Shown here in pieces: positions 32,220 through 40,666 of a stretch of 64,000 nucleotides of DNA; within the stretch, counting starts at the first letter, position 1; each line of letters starts with the position of its first letter. The DNA is from Micropruina sp. (GTDB lineage Bacteria; Actinomycetota; Actinomycetes; Propionibacteriales; Propionibacteriaceae), in contig JADJTM010000002.1 in assembly GCA_016711205.1 (NCBI GenBank), positions 1,394,605 to 1,458,604 on the forward strand, written 5' to 3'. A model generated the notes under the pieces. The model saw nothing but the letters and a program-made list of their open reading frames with translations, did not search any database and was not told the origin of the DNA. A program made the position numbers and the translations under genes.

Positions 32220-33367
32220 TGGCCGCACCCGTCATTGAGGCCGTCGAGGCCATCGAGTCGCACCTTCACCCGACGCCGTCCTTCGCCGTCGACGATCACC
32301 CCTACCCCAACGGACGGGAGGAGATCTGGCGGTTCAGCCCGCTGCGGGCGATGCGTCCGCTGCTGACCGACGAGCCCAGCGATGCCCACCTGCAGTGGAC
32401 CGAGAGCTTTCCCGAGGGCGTGAGCACGCACGTGGTGAGCCCCACCGAGGCCAAGCTGCTGGTGGCCGAGGCGCCGATCGACCGGGTCTCGGCCCTGGCC
32501 GCGGCCCGCTCCGGCGGCGCACAGGTGGTCGAGGTGGCGGCCGGCGCCGAGCTGACCGAGCCGGTGAGCATCACGCTGACCGGCACCGGCGCACACGTCT
32601 GGGGTCACGTGATCTTCAAGGTCGGGGCCAACTCGACCTCGACGATCCTGCTGCGCCACGAGGGCTCGGCCAGCTACGCCACCAAGGTGGACGTGCTGGT
32701 CGGCGACGGCGCCCGGGTCAACTTCGTCTCGATCCAGGACTGGGCCGACGACGCGCTGCACGGCGGTCATCACAGCGTGCTGGTCGGCCGTGACGCCTCC
32801 GTGCGCACCGTCACGGTCAGCCTGGGCGGCAAGGTCGTCCGACTCGCCGAGACGGCCAGGTTCGCCGGCCCCGGCGGCTCGCTTGAGCAGTTCGGCCTCT
32901 ACTTCGTGGACGCCGGCCAGCACATCGAGCATCGGCTGTTCGTCGACCACAACGCCCCCCACACCCACAGCAACGTCGACTACCGCGGCGCGCTGCAGGG
33001 CGAGGGCGCGCGCTCGGTGTGGATCGGCGACGTGCTGATCCGCAAGATCGCCGAGGGCATCTCGACCTTCGAGTCGAACAAGAACCTGGTGCTCACCGAC
33101 GGCTGCCGGGCCGACTCGGTGCCCAATCTCGAGATCGAGACCGGTGAGATCGAGGGTGCCGGGCACAGCTCGACCACCGGACGTTTCGACGACGAGCAGC
33201 TGTTCTACCTGCGTTCGCGGGGCATCAGCGAGGCCGAGGCACGGCGCCTGGTGGTGCGCGGCTTCTTCGCCGACATCATCCGCCGGATCGGTGTGCCCGA
33301 GGTGGAAGAGCACATGCTCGCGGCCGTGGAGCGTGAGCTGTCGGTCACCATGGGTGCCTACGCATGA
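32219..33367 (+). CDS. sufD: Fe-S cluster assembly protein SufD
   Basis: SufD pairs with SufB in the SufBC2D complex and aids iron acquisition. The 382-residue product has an N-terminal helical part and a right-handed beta-helix core, with LEQFGLYFVDAGQHIEHRLF, DHNAPHTHSNVDYRGALQGE and the SufB/D C-terminal signature HSSTTGRFDDEQLFYLRSRG. The start overlaps the sufB stop and the end overlaps the Rieske gene by 4 nt. Confidence 0.96.
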   Translation: MAAPVIEAVEAIESHLHPTPSFAVDDHPYPNGREEIWRFSPLRAMRPLLTDEPSDAHLQWTESFPEGVSTHVVSPTEAKLLVAEAPIDRVSALAAARSGGAQVVEVAAGAELTEPVSITLTGTGAHVWGHVIFKVGANSTSTILLRHEGSASYATKVDVLVGDGARVNFVSIQDWADDALHGGHHSVLVGRDASVRTVTVSLGGKVVRLAETARFAGPGGSLEQFGLYFVDAGQHIEHRLFVDHNAPHTHSNVDYRGALQGEGARSVWIGDVLIRKIAEGISTFESNKNLVLTDGCRADSVPNLEIETGEIEGAGHSSTTGRFDDEQLFYLRSRGISEAEARRLVVRGFFADIIRRIGVPEVEEHMLAAVERELSVTMGAYA

Positions 33368-33696
33368 CGTTTCGGCATGCCGCGACGCTGGGTGAGCTTC
33401 CGCTCGGCGCCTCCATTCCGGTCGACCTCGGCGGCGACGCCGAGGTGGCCGTGGTGCACACCGACGAGGGCGTCTTCGCCATTCGTGACGTCTGCAGCCA
33501 CGCCGAGGTGCCGCTCAGCGAGGGCGAGGTGGACGGCTGCACGATCGAGTGCACCATGCACGGCTCCCGCTTCGACCTGCGCACCGGCGAGCCGCTCGAA
33601 CTACCCGCCACCCAGCCCGTCCCGGTCTACCCGGTGCGGCTGGACGGCACCGACATCTACGTCGACATCGACAACCCGATCAACCAGGAGAACTGA
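33364..33696 (+). CDS. Rieske-type non-heme ferredoxin of the suf operon
   Basis: The 110-residue protein has a Rieske [2Fe-2S] signature: DVCSHAEVPLSEGEVDG and CTIECTMHGSRFDL give C-x-H and C-x2-H ligands. Proteins of this type sit between sufD and sufC in many actinobacteria, where they are thought to donate electrons in cluster assembly; this role is inferred from position. The ATG overlaps the sufD stop by 4 nt. Confidence 0.93.
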   Translation: MTFRHAATLGELPLGASIPVDLGGDAEVAVVHTDEGVFAIRDVCSHAEVPLSEGEVDGCTIECTMHGSRFDLRTGEPLELPATQPVPVYPVRLDGTDIYVDIDNPINQEN

Positions 33697-33701
33697 ACCG
33701 C

Positions 33702-34466
33702 ATGTCCACTTTGACCATCGACGACCTGCGGGTCGAGGTCGCCACCGAGACCGGTCCCAAAGAGATCCTCAAGGGCGTCAACCTGACGGTGAGTTCCGGT
33801 GAGGTGCACGCGATCATGGGCCCCAACGGCTCCGGCAAGTCCACCCTGGCCTACGCCATCGCCGGCCACCCCAAGTACACCGTCACCGGCGGATCGGTGA
33901 CGCTGGACGGCGTCGAGTTGACCAAGCTGACCGTGGACGAGCGCGCCCGGGCCGGGTTGTTCCTGGCCATGCAGTACCCGATCGAGGTGCCGGGTGTGTC
34001 CGTGGCCAACTTTCTGCGCACCGCCAAGACCGCGCTGAGCGGCGAGGCGCCCAAGGTGCGCACCTGGGTCAAGGAGGTCAACGCTGCGCTCGACCGGCTC
34101 GGTCTCGACCCGGCCTTCTCGGCCCGCTCCCTCAACGAGGGCTTCTCCGGCGGCGAGAAGAAGCGCAACGAGATCGTCCAGCTCGAACTGCTCAACCCCA
34201 AGTTCGCGATTCTGGACGAGACCGACTCCGGCCTCGACATCGACGCGCTGCGCATCGTCTCCGAGGGGGTCAATCGGTTCGCCGCCCAGGGCGATCGCGG
34301 GGTGCTGCTGATCACCCATTACACGCGCATCCTGAACTACATCAAGCCCGACTTCGTCCACGTGTTCGTCGACGGCCGGATCGCCGAGGAGGGCGGCCCC
34401 GAGCTGGCCGAGAACCTCGAGATCGAAGGCTACGAGCGCTTCGTCAAGGCCGCCGCCGCGAGCTGA
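33702..34466 (+). CDS. sufC: Fe-S cluster assembly ATPase SufC
   Basis: SufC is the ABC-type ATPase of the SufBC2D scaffold and is soluble, not a transporter. The 254-residue product shows Walker A GPNGSGKSTLAYAI, the LFLAMQYPIEVPGVSVANFL Q-loop region, signature GFSGGEKKRNEIVQL, Walker B FAILDETDSGLD and the H-loop LLITHYTRIL. AGGAG (33686-33690) precedes the ATG by about 11 nt. It is the fifth gene in sufR-B-D-Rieske-C-S-U-T. Confidence 0.97.
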   Translation: MSTLTIDDLRVEVATETGPKEILKGVNLTVSSGEVHAIMGPNGSGKSTLAYAIAGHPKYTVTGGSVTLDGVELTKLTVDERARAGLFLAMQYPIEVPGVSVANFLRTAKTALSGEAPKVRTWVKEVNAALDRLGLDPAFSARSLNEGFSGGEKKRNEIVQLELLNPKFAILDETDSGLDIDALRIVSEGVNRFAAQGDRGVLLITHYTRILNYIKPDFVHVFVDGRIAEEGGPELAENLEIEGYERFVKAAAAS

Positions 34467-34501
34467 GCACGGGCGCCCGCCGTCCAACTGATCGGAGATC
34501 C

Positions 34502-35761
34502 GTGAGCTACGACGTCGAACTGATTCGCTCGGACTTCCCCATTCTGAGCCGTCGGGTGGGGGACTACCCGTTGGCCTACCTCGATTCGGCGAACACCTCG
34601 CAGAAGCCGCAGGTGGTCATCGACGCGATGGTCGACCACTACGAGCGGCACAACGCCAACGTGGCGCGCGCCATGCACATGCTGGGCGCCGAGGCGTCCG
34701 CCGCGTACGACGCCGGCCGTGAGAAGGTGGCCGGCTTCATCGGCGCGAACCGCACCGAAGAGGTGGTGTTCACCAAGAACGCCTCCGAGGCGCTCAACCT
34801 GGCCGCCCACTCGCTCGGCGCCACGCTGAAGCCGGGCGACGAGGTGGTGATCTCGGTGATGGAGCACCACAGCAACATCGTGCCGTGGCAGCTGCTGTGC
34901 GCCCGCACCGGCGCCACCTTGCGTTGGTTCGACATCACCGACGAGGGCCGGCTTGACCTGGCCAAGGCGGCGGCGGAGCAGTTGATCAACAGCAACACCA
35001 GGATCGTGTCGCTGACCTGGGTGAGCAACGTGCTGGGCACCGTCAACCCGATCGCCGAGATCGCCGCGCAGGCGCATGCCGTCGGTGCGGTGATGGTGGT
35101 GGACGGCTCGCAGGCGGTGCCGCAGCTGACCACGTCCGTGACCGGGCTGGGTGCCGACCTGGTGGCCTTCACCGGTCACAAGATGGTCGGCCCGACCGGC
35201 ATCGGCGCGCTGTGGGGGCGCTACGACCTGCTCGCGGAGCTGCCGCCGTTCCTGGGCGGCGGCGAGATGATCGAGATCGTGAAGATGGGCGGGTCGACCT
35301 TCGCGCCCCCGCCGTACCGGTTCGAGGCGGGCACTCCGCCGATCGCCCAGGCGGTCGGGCTGGGCGCCGCCGCCGACTATCTGGGTGAGCTGGGCATGGC
35401 GGACGTGGCGGCGCACGAGGCCGCCATCACGTCCTACGCGTTGCGCGTGTTGCAGCAGCTGGACGGCCTGCGGGTGCTGGGCACCACCTCCGTGGGCCCC
35501 GAGGGCCGCGGCGGTGCGGTGTCGTTCACTCTGGCCACCCGCGACGGGCTCGACATCCACCCGCACGACGTGATGACCTTTCTGGATTCGCGCGGGGTTG
35601 CGGTGCGCGGCGGGCATCACTGCGCCCGTCCGCTGCATGAACGGCTGGGCATCACCGCCTCCACCCGGGCATCGTTCTACCTGTACACCCTGGAGCGCGA
35701 GATCGATCAGCTGGTCGAGGCGCTCAACTACACCAGGGACTTCTTCGGGAGGGCGGCATGA
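34502..35761 (+). CDS. sufS: Cysteine desulfurase SufS
   Basis: A PLP-dependent enzyme that takes sulfur from cysteine for cluster assembly. The 419-residue product has the N-terminal YLDSANTSQKPQVVIDAM, VMEHHSNIVPWQ (histidine stacking on PLP), VDGSQAVPQL, the cofactor lysine in AFTGHKMVGPTGIG, and the catalytic cysteine loop VRGGHHCARPLHE. GTG 34502 follows GGAG (34494-34497). The stop overlaps sufU by 4 nt, fitting the SufS-SufU sulfur-transfer pair. Confidence 0.96.
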   Translation: MSYDVELIRSDFPILSRRVGDYPLAYLDSANTSQKPQVVIDAMVDHYERHNANVARAMHMLGAEASAAYDAGREKVAGFIGANRTEEVVFTKNASEALNLAAHSLGATLKPGDEVVISVMEHHSNIVPWQLLCARTGATLRWFDITDEGRLDLAKAAAEQLINSNTRIVSLTWVSNVLGTVNPIAEIAAQAHAVGAVMVVDGSQAVPQLTTSVTGLGADLVAFTGHKMVGPTGIGALWGRYDLLAELPPFLGGGEMIEIVKMGGSTFAPPPYRFEAGTPPIAQAVGLGAAADYLGELGMADVAAHEAAITSYALRVLQQLDGLRVLGTTSVGPEGRGGAVSFTLATRDGLDIHPHDVMTFLDSRGVAVRGGHHCARPLHERLGITASTRASFYLYTLEREIDQLVEALNYTRDFFGRAA

Positions 35762-36225
35762 GCGTCGAGGCGATGTACGCCGAAATCATCTTGGACCACT
35801 ACCGCGAGAAGCATCACAGCGGGTTGCGCGAGCCCTACGGTGCGCAGGTGCAGCACGTGAACCCGACCTGCGGCGACGAGGTGATGCTGCGGGTGGCGCT
35901 GAGCGGCGACCGAGTCGCGGACGTGTCCTACGAAGGCGTCGGTTGTTCGATCTCGCAGGCGTCCACGTCGGTGATGACCGATCTGGTCATCGGACGCACC
36001 GTCGATGAGGCCCTGGCGTTGCATGAGGAGTTCACCCGGCTGATGCACGGTCGCGGCGAGATCGAGCCCGACGAGGACCGGCTGGAGGACGCCATCGCGT
36101 TCGCCGGAGTGGCCAAGTTTCCCGCCCGGGTGAAGTGCGCACTGCTGGGCTGGTCGGCGTTCAAGGACGCCGCTGCGCTGGCGTTGGCGGCCGACGCCGC
36201 CGAATCTATGAAGGAGTCCCGATGA
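35758..36225 (+). CDS. sufU: Sulfur-transfer protein SufU
   Basis: SufU accepts persulfide sulfur from SufS using a zinc-bound cysteine. The 155-residue IscU-like protein has the three cysteines expected: NPTCGDEVML, YEGVGCSISQASTSVM (with the Gram-positive SufU GCSIS motif) and FPARVKCALLGW. It is the usual SufS partner in Gram-positive bacteria, replacing SufE. It overlaps sufS and sufT by 4 nt each. Confidence 0.95.
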   Translation: MSVEAMYAEIILDHYREKHHSGLREPYGAQVQHVNPTCGDEVMLRVALSGDRVADVSYEGVGCSISQASTSVMTDLVIGRTVDEALALHEEFTRLMHGRGEIEPDEDRLEDAIAFAGVAKFPARVKCALLGWSAFKDAAALALAADAAESMKESR

Positions 36226-36599
36226 GTGAAACCCGGCCGTCCGACCTGGTGAACGACACCTTTCCGGACAGCATCGCGCCACCCACGGCGCGTCCGAGCA
36301 TCGACGATCTGACCGAGGCGATGCGCGACGTGGTCGATCCCGAGCTGATGGTGAACGTGGTCGACCTGGGGCTGGTGTACGGCATCCATCTCGACGACGA
36401 CAACAACTGCACGATCGACATGACCTTGACCTCGCCGACCTGCCCGCTGACCGACCGGCTCGAGTTCGACACCGAGATGGCGCTGGACGGGCTGGTGAAC
36501 TCGGTGGCGATCAACTGGGTGTGGTTGCCGCCGTGGACCCTGGACAACATCACCGAGGACGGCCGCGAGCAGCTTCGGGCGATCGGCTACAACGTCTGA
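36222..36599 (+). CDS. sufT: SufT-like DUF59 metal-sulfur cluster maturation protein
   Basis: The 125-residue protein has the DUF59/MIP18 domain: TEAMRDVVDPELMVNVVDLG, LVYGIHLDDD and MTLTSPTCPLTDRLE with the conserved cysteine. Such proteins help mature Fe-S enzymes and commonly close actinobacterial suf operons. AAGGAG (36211-36216) precedes the ATG, which overlaps the sufU stop. The N-terminal 25 residues are not conserved. Confidence 0.93.
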   Translation: MSETRPSDLVNDTFPDSIAPPTARPSIDDLTEAMRDVVDPELMVNVVDLGLVYGIHLDDDNNCTIDMTLTSPTCPLTDRLEFDTEMALDGLVNSVAINWVWLPPWTLDNITEDGREQLRAIGYNV

Positions 36600-37090
36600 G
36601 GCGACGAGCCGCGTACCACCGCGGCGACCCGGCGCCGGGTGCGTTGCGTCGTGGCATCCACGGCTGCACGCAGTTCGCGCAGCCGCACGTTGCGGCGTCT
36701 GGTCCAGTAGTTGCGCAGGTACTCGTACCGGTTGACACCGGTGTCGGCGAGCCGCACCGGCGACGTGGGCAGGGCCGCGAGAAATCTGGCCGCCGCCGGA
36801 TCGGTGGGCCGGGGAGTCTGCGCAGTCACCGCGACCCGGTTCTCCTGCCAGAAGCGCAGGGTGTGGCGGGACAGCCCCAGCCCGTCGGTGAGTTTCCGGG
36901 TCCACAGGTCCTAGGCGTCGGGTTGGATCGGCAGGCCGACGACGGTCGGGTCGATGCCGGCGAGGAGCAGTCCGCCCGCGGTGCGTAGGCACTTCTCGCA
37001 CCGGCCGCAGTTCACCCGGCCGGTGCCGTCGTGCCGGCCCACCTGATCTCGCCGACGTCCGAAGCCTGGGACGCGCCGAAGGTCACGGCA
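36587..37090 (-). pseudogene. Remnant of a CGRCEKC-motif protein
   Basis: One minus-strand frame reads RVNCGRCEKCLRTAGGLLLA, then GIDPTVVGLPIQPDA, a TAG stop at 36911-36913, and then continues in the same frame with DLWTRKLTDGLGLSRHTLRF, RYEYLRNYWTRRRNVRLREL and a final stop at 36587. The CGRCEKCLRT motif resembles the C-terminal part of proteins with a zinc-like cysteine cluster that I know from uncharacterised QueC/asparagine-synthase-like families. The N-terminal part is missing and an adjacent frame near 37080-37020 (TFGASQASDVGEIRWAG) looks like shifted homologous sequence. This is a truncated, stop-interrupted relic lying between sufT and the next gene. Confidence 0.55.
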
Positions 37091-37097
37091 GGCCAGA

Positions 37098-38144
37098 ATG
37101 AACCTCGTGAGCACCACTCCGCGCCTGGTCGTCGACGTCGACGTGCTGCAGGCCAACATCGAGCGAGCCGCCGAGTCGGCACGCACCCGTGGGCTCGCGC
37201 TGCGACCGCACGTGAAGACCCACAAGTCCCCCGACCTTGCCCGGCTGCAGCTCGCTGCCGGCGCGTCCGGCCTCACCGTGGCCACCATCGGTGAGGCGGA
37301 GGTGTTCGCCGCCGCCGGGTTCGACGACCTCTTCATCGCCTACCCGCTGTGGACCGACGACGCGGCCGTGGCGCGGCTGCAGCGGCTGGCCGCCCAGGTC
37401 CGGCTGGCTATCGGGTGCGACTCGGTGCAGTCGGTCGCCGAGCTGCCGAGCGGGGTGGCGGAGCTCATGATCGAGCTGGATTCAGGACATCACCGCAGCG
37501 GCATCGCAGCCGGGACGGCCGGCGAGCTGGCGGCCCGGTTGCTGGCTTCCGGTCAGGTGGTCCGCGGCGTGTTCACTTTTCCCGGGCACAGCTACGCCCC
37601 CGGTGCGGCCGCAGAGGTCGCGGTCGACGAGGCGTCCGCACTGCTCGACGCGGCGGACGGGCTGCGCAGCGCGGGCGTGCCGGACCCGCTGCTGAGCGGC
37701 GGCTCGACCCCGAGCCTGGCCTTCGCCGACGACCGGCTCAGCGAGTACCGGCCGGGCGTGTACGTGTTCAACGATGCCCAGCAGTGGGAACTCGGCACCT
37801 GCACGCCCGAGCAGATCGCGCTGACCTGCCATGCGCGGGTGGTCAGCCGGCACGCCGACCGGGTGGTGCTCGATGCCGGCAGCAAGGTGCTGGGCGCCGA
37901 CCGGGCACTCTACGCCACCGGCGCCGGACGGCTGCTGGACGATCCGGACGCCCGCATCGTCCAGCTCTCGGAGCATCACGCCGTGGTCACCGCACCCGTG
38001 CTGCCGGCGCTGGGCAGCATCGTCCGGGTGGTGCCGAACCACGTCTGCAACGCGGTCAACCTGGCCGATCGGCTGCACCTGGTCGACCCGGACGGTAGCC
38101 GTGCGGGCAGCTGGGTGGTCGCCGCCCGTGGACGAAATTCCTAG
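37098..38144 (+). CDS. Alanine racemase-fold PLP enzyme (D-threonine aldolase / DSD1-like)
   Basis: The 348-residue protein has an N-terminal PLP barrel with the cofactor-lysine motif ALRPHVKTHKSPDLARLQL and VATIGEAEVFAAAG, and a C-terminal D-serine-dehydratase-like domain ending VVPNHVCNAVNLADRLHLVD, whose His and Cys probably bind a metal. Characterised relatives are D-threonine aldolase, D-serine dehydratase (DSD1) and 3-hydroxyaspartate enzymes; the substrate here is not known. ATG 37098 is used; GTG 37107 is an alternative. It borders a decayed gene, which suggests a variable segment. Confidence 0.82.
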   Translation: MNLVSTTPRLVVDVDVLQANIERAAESARTRGLALRPHVKTHKSPDLARLQLAAGASGLTVATIGEAEVFAAAGFDDLFIAYPLWTDDAAVARLQRLAAQVRLAIGCDSVQSVAELPSGVAELMIELDSGHHRSGIAAGTAGELAARLLASGQVVRGVFTFPGHSYAPGAAAEVAVDEASALLDAADGLRSAGVPDPLLSGGSTPSLAFADDRLSEYRPGVYVFNDAQQWELGTCTPEQIALTCHARVVSRHADRVVLDAGSKVLGADRALYATGAGRLLDDPDARIVQLSEHHAVVTAPVLPALGSIVRVVPNHVCNAVNLADRLHLVDPDGSRAGSWVVAARGRNS

Positions 38145-38301
38145 TGCTCGGCCATCGGCCTTCGCGGTCAACAGATGACCCGGTATGCCTGTCTCCTGGG
38201 CCTGGCGAGGCATCCGAGTGGACGCCGCCCGCCACGTTGATGGCGGCAGCGGCAGCCTGCCCGCGCCCGGACGGGTGAGAAGCCGGCCGGACGGTGTGGA
38301 A

Positions 38302-38307
38302 TAGAGT
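38302..38307 (+). promoter_or_regulatory. Putative -10 element (TAGAGT) of leaderless marR-type gene
   Basis: TAGAGT ends 7 nt before GTG 38315, supporting that codon over the in-frame GTG at 38294 that lies upstream of the hexamer. Confidence 0.45.
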
Positions 38308-38314
38308 TCGCCGC

Positions 38315-38794
38315 GTGGACGAGGTGCGCTGGCTGACCCAGGACGAGCTGCTGCTGTGGCAGTTGTTCATTCTGGCCCAGCACGATCTCGAACGGGTCAT
38401 CTCGGCCGACCTGGCCTGCAGTCAGCTCTCGCACGCCGACTACGCCGTGCTGGTGGCGCTCAGCGGCGGTGACGCCGACGGCATCCGGGTCGGCCGGTTG
38501 CGCGACTGGATCGGCTGGGAGAGCAGTCGGCTGGCCCATCAACTGCGCCGCATGGAGCAGCGCGGGCTGGTGGTGCGCCGGCCGGCCACCGACGATGCGC
38601 GGGGCACCCTGGTCACCATCACCGACGAGGGCCGCGAGCGCATCGTGGCCGCCGCCCCGGGGCATGTGGCCACGGTGCGGGCCAACTTCATCGAGCTGAT
38701 GAGTCCCCAAGAGCGTGCGGTACTGACCCACGTCTTCGAGCGAGTCACCCGCTGCATCAGTCCCGATCGGCAGGGGCTGAGCGGCGACTCCTGA
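38315..38794 (+). CDS. MarR-family transcriptional regulator
   Basis: The 159-residue product has the MarR winged-helix layout: an N-terminal dimerisation helix (QDELLLWQLFILAQHDLERV), the recognition region IRVGRLRDWIGWESSRLAHQ followed by LRRMEQRGLV, and the wing RPATDDARGTLVTITDEGR. The ligand and target are unknown. It is followed 111 nt later by an ABC-F ATPase gene with its own -10 element, so a regulatory link to it is possible but not shown. The start is fixed by the -10 spacing. Confidence 0.88.
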   Translation: MDEVRWLTQDELLLWQLFILAQHDLERVISADLACSQLSHADYAVLVALSGGDADGIRVGRLRDWIGWESSRLAHQLRRMEQRGLVVRRPATDDARGTLVTITDEGRERIVAAAPGHVATVRANFIELMSPQERAVLTHVFERVTRCISPDRQGLSGDS

Positions 38795-38891
38795 GCCGGC
38801 GATGCACCGAGCGGGCCATGCGCCCTCCCGGCGACGGGCGCCGGCCCAGCGGCAGGGCGCCGTTCGATTCTGAGCCGCGATGCCCGGCCGG

Positions 38892-38897
38892 TAGAGT
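38892..38897 (+). promoter_or_regulatory. Putative -10 element (TAGAGT) of leaderless ABC-F gene
   Basis: TAGAGT is followed by 8 nt and then GTG 38906, with no ribosome binding site between, as for other leaderless genes here. Confidence 0.4.
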
Positions 38898-38905
38898 GGT
38901 CCCTC

Positions 38906-40507
38906 GTGCTGGTTGCGAGAGAAGTCGAAGTCCGGGCGGGCGCGCGGCTGTTGCTGTCGCCGGTCTCGTTTCAGGTTTCCCCCGGCGACAAGGTGGGATT
39001 GGTCGGACGCAACGGGGCAGGCAAGACCACGCTGACCAAGATCCTGGCCGGTGAAGGGCTGCCCGCCGCCGGGCAGATCACCCGGCAGGGTCAGATCGGC
39101 TACCTGCCGCAGGATCCGCGCACCGGCGACCTGGACACCCTGGCCAAGGATCGCATCCTGTCGGCACGTGGGCTCGATTCGGTGCTTCGGCGGCTGACCC
39201 GCTACTCGGTCGAGATGGCCACCGAAACCGGCGACGCACAAGAGCGGGCGATGGCGTCCTATGCCCGCGCAGAGGCCGAACTGGCCGCGGCCGGCGGGTA
39301 TGCGGCCGAATCGGAGGCGGCCCGGATAGCGGCCAACCTCGGCCTGCCCGACCGGGTGCTCGGCCAGCCGCTGCGCACCCTGTCCGGCGGCCAGCGGCGG
39401 CGCGTCGAACTGGCCCGCATTCTGTTCTCGGGGGCCGACAACCTGCTGTTGGACGAGCCGACCAACCACCTGGACGCCGATTCGATCGTCTGGCTGCGCG
39501 ACTTTCTGAAGTCGTACCCGGGCGGGGTGATCCTGATCTCGCACGATGTCGGGTTGCTGGACGCCATCGTCACCAAGGTCTTCCACCTGGACGCCAACCG
39601 CACCGAGCTCGACCAGTACGCAATGGACTGGAAGCGCTACCTGCTGCAACGCGAGACCGACGAGAAGCGGCGCCGGCGCGAACGGCACAACGCCCAACGC
39701 AAGGCCGACCAACTGCTCGCCCAGGCCGACAAGATGCGGGCCAAGGCCACCAAGGCGACGGCCGCGCAGAACATGGCGAAACGGGCGGAGCGGTTGCTGG
39801 CCTCGGTCGAGGGCGAACGCACCGCCGATCGGGTGGCCAAGATCCGGTTCCCCACGCCGGCACCGTGCGGCAAGGTGCCGCTGCGGGCGTCCGACCTGTC
39901 GAAGAGCTACGGGTCGCTCGAAGTGTTCACCGATGTCACGCTGGCGATCGACAAGGGTTCACGGGTGGTGATCCTGGGCCTGAACGGTGCCGGCAAGACC
40001 ACCCTGCTGCGCATCCTGGCGGGCATCGAGCCGTCCGACACCGGCGAGGTGCAGCCGGGTCACGGTCTGCGGCTGGGTTACTACGCGCAGGAGCACGAGA
40101 CCCTGGACGTGTCGCGCAGCGTGCTCGAGAACATGATGACCGGCGCGCCCGACGACATGTCGCCGACCGACGCGCGCAAGATCCTGGGGTCGTTCCTGTT
40201 CACCGGTGACGATGTCGACAAGCCGGCCAGGGTGCTCTCCGGTGGCGAGAAGACCCGGCTGGCCCTGGCGATGCTGGTGGTCAGCGCGGCCAACGTGCTG
40301 CTGCTGGACGAGCCGACCAACAACCTCGACCCGGCGTCCCGGGCCGAGGTGCTGGCGGCCATCCACTCGTTCGCGGGCGCGATCGTGCTGGTCACCCACG
40401 ACGAGGGCGCGGTCGGGGCGCTGGAGCCCGACCGGGTGCTGCTGCTGCCCGATGGCGACGAAGACCTCTGGACCCCCGACTACGCGGACCTGATCTCGCT
40501 GGCCTGA
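38906..40507 (+). CDS. ABC-F family ATPase (Uup/EttA-like)
   Basis: The 533-residue protein has two ABC domains and no membrane segments, the hallmark of ABC-F translation factors that act on the ribosome. Domain 1 has Walker A GRNGAGKTT, signature LSGGQRRRVELARIL and DEPTNHLD; domain 2 has GLNGAGKTTLL, LSGGEKTRLALAML and DEPTNNLD. The interdomain linker (DEKRRRRERHNAQRKADQLL) is strongly basic and helical, as in the P-site tRNA interaction motif. The DEPTNxLD boxes are intact, so both ATPases should work. It corresponds in position to Rv1473 of M. tuberculosis. Antibiotic protection cannot be inferred from sequence. Confidence 0.93.
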   Translation: MLVAREVEVRAGARLLLSPVSFQVSPGDKVGLVGRNGAGKTTLTKILAGEGLPAAGQITRQGQIGYLPQDPRTGDLDTLAKDRILSARGLDSVLRRLTRYSVEMATETGDAQERAMASYARAEAELAAAGGYAAESEAARIAANLGLPDRVLGQPLRTLSGGQRRRVELARILFSGADNLLLDEPTNHLDADSIVWLRDFLKSYPGGVILISHDVGLLDAIVTKVFHLDANRTELDQYAMDWKRYLLQRETDEKRRRRERHNAQRKADQLLAQADKMRAKATKATAAQNMAKRAERLLASVEGERTADRVAKIRFPTPAPCGKVPLRASDLSKSYGSLEVFTDVTLAIDKGSRVVILGLNGAGKTTLLRILAGIEPSDTGEVQPGHGLRLGYYAQEHETLDVSRSVLENMMTGAPDDMSPTDARKILGSFLFTGDDVDKPARVLSGGEKTRLALAMLVVSAANVLLLDEPTNNLDPASRAEVLAAIHSFAGAIVLVTHDEGAVGALEPDRVLLLPDGDEDLWTPDYADLISLA

Positions 40508-40666
40508 GGGTGGGGAGGGCGGCGGAGTGCCGATTGGATGGAAATCCCGCCACTCTCACCGTCCGCGGCGAATGTGGCGGGGATCCGGCCAGTGGGACTG
40601 AGCGAACCGGCAGCGTCCGGGCGTCGCGCAGCGGGCAAGGTTGATGGCAGGATCTCTGGAAGGCTC

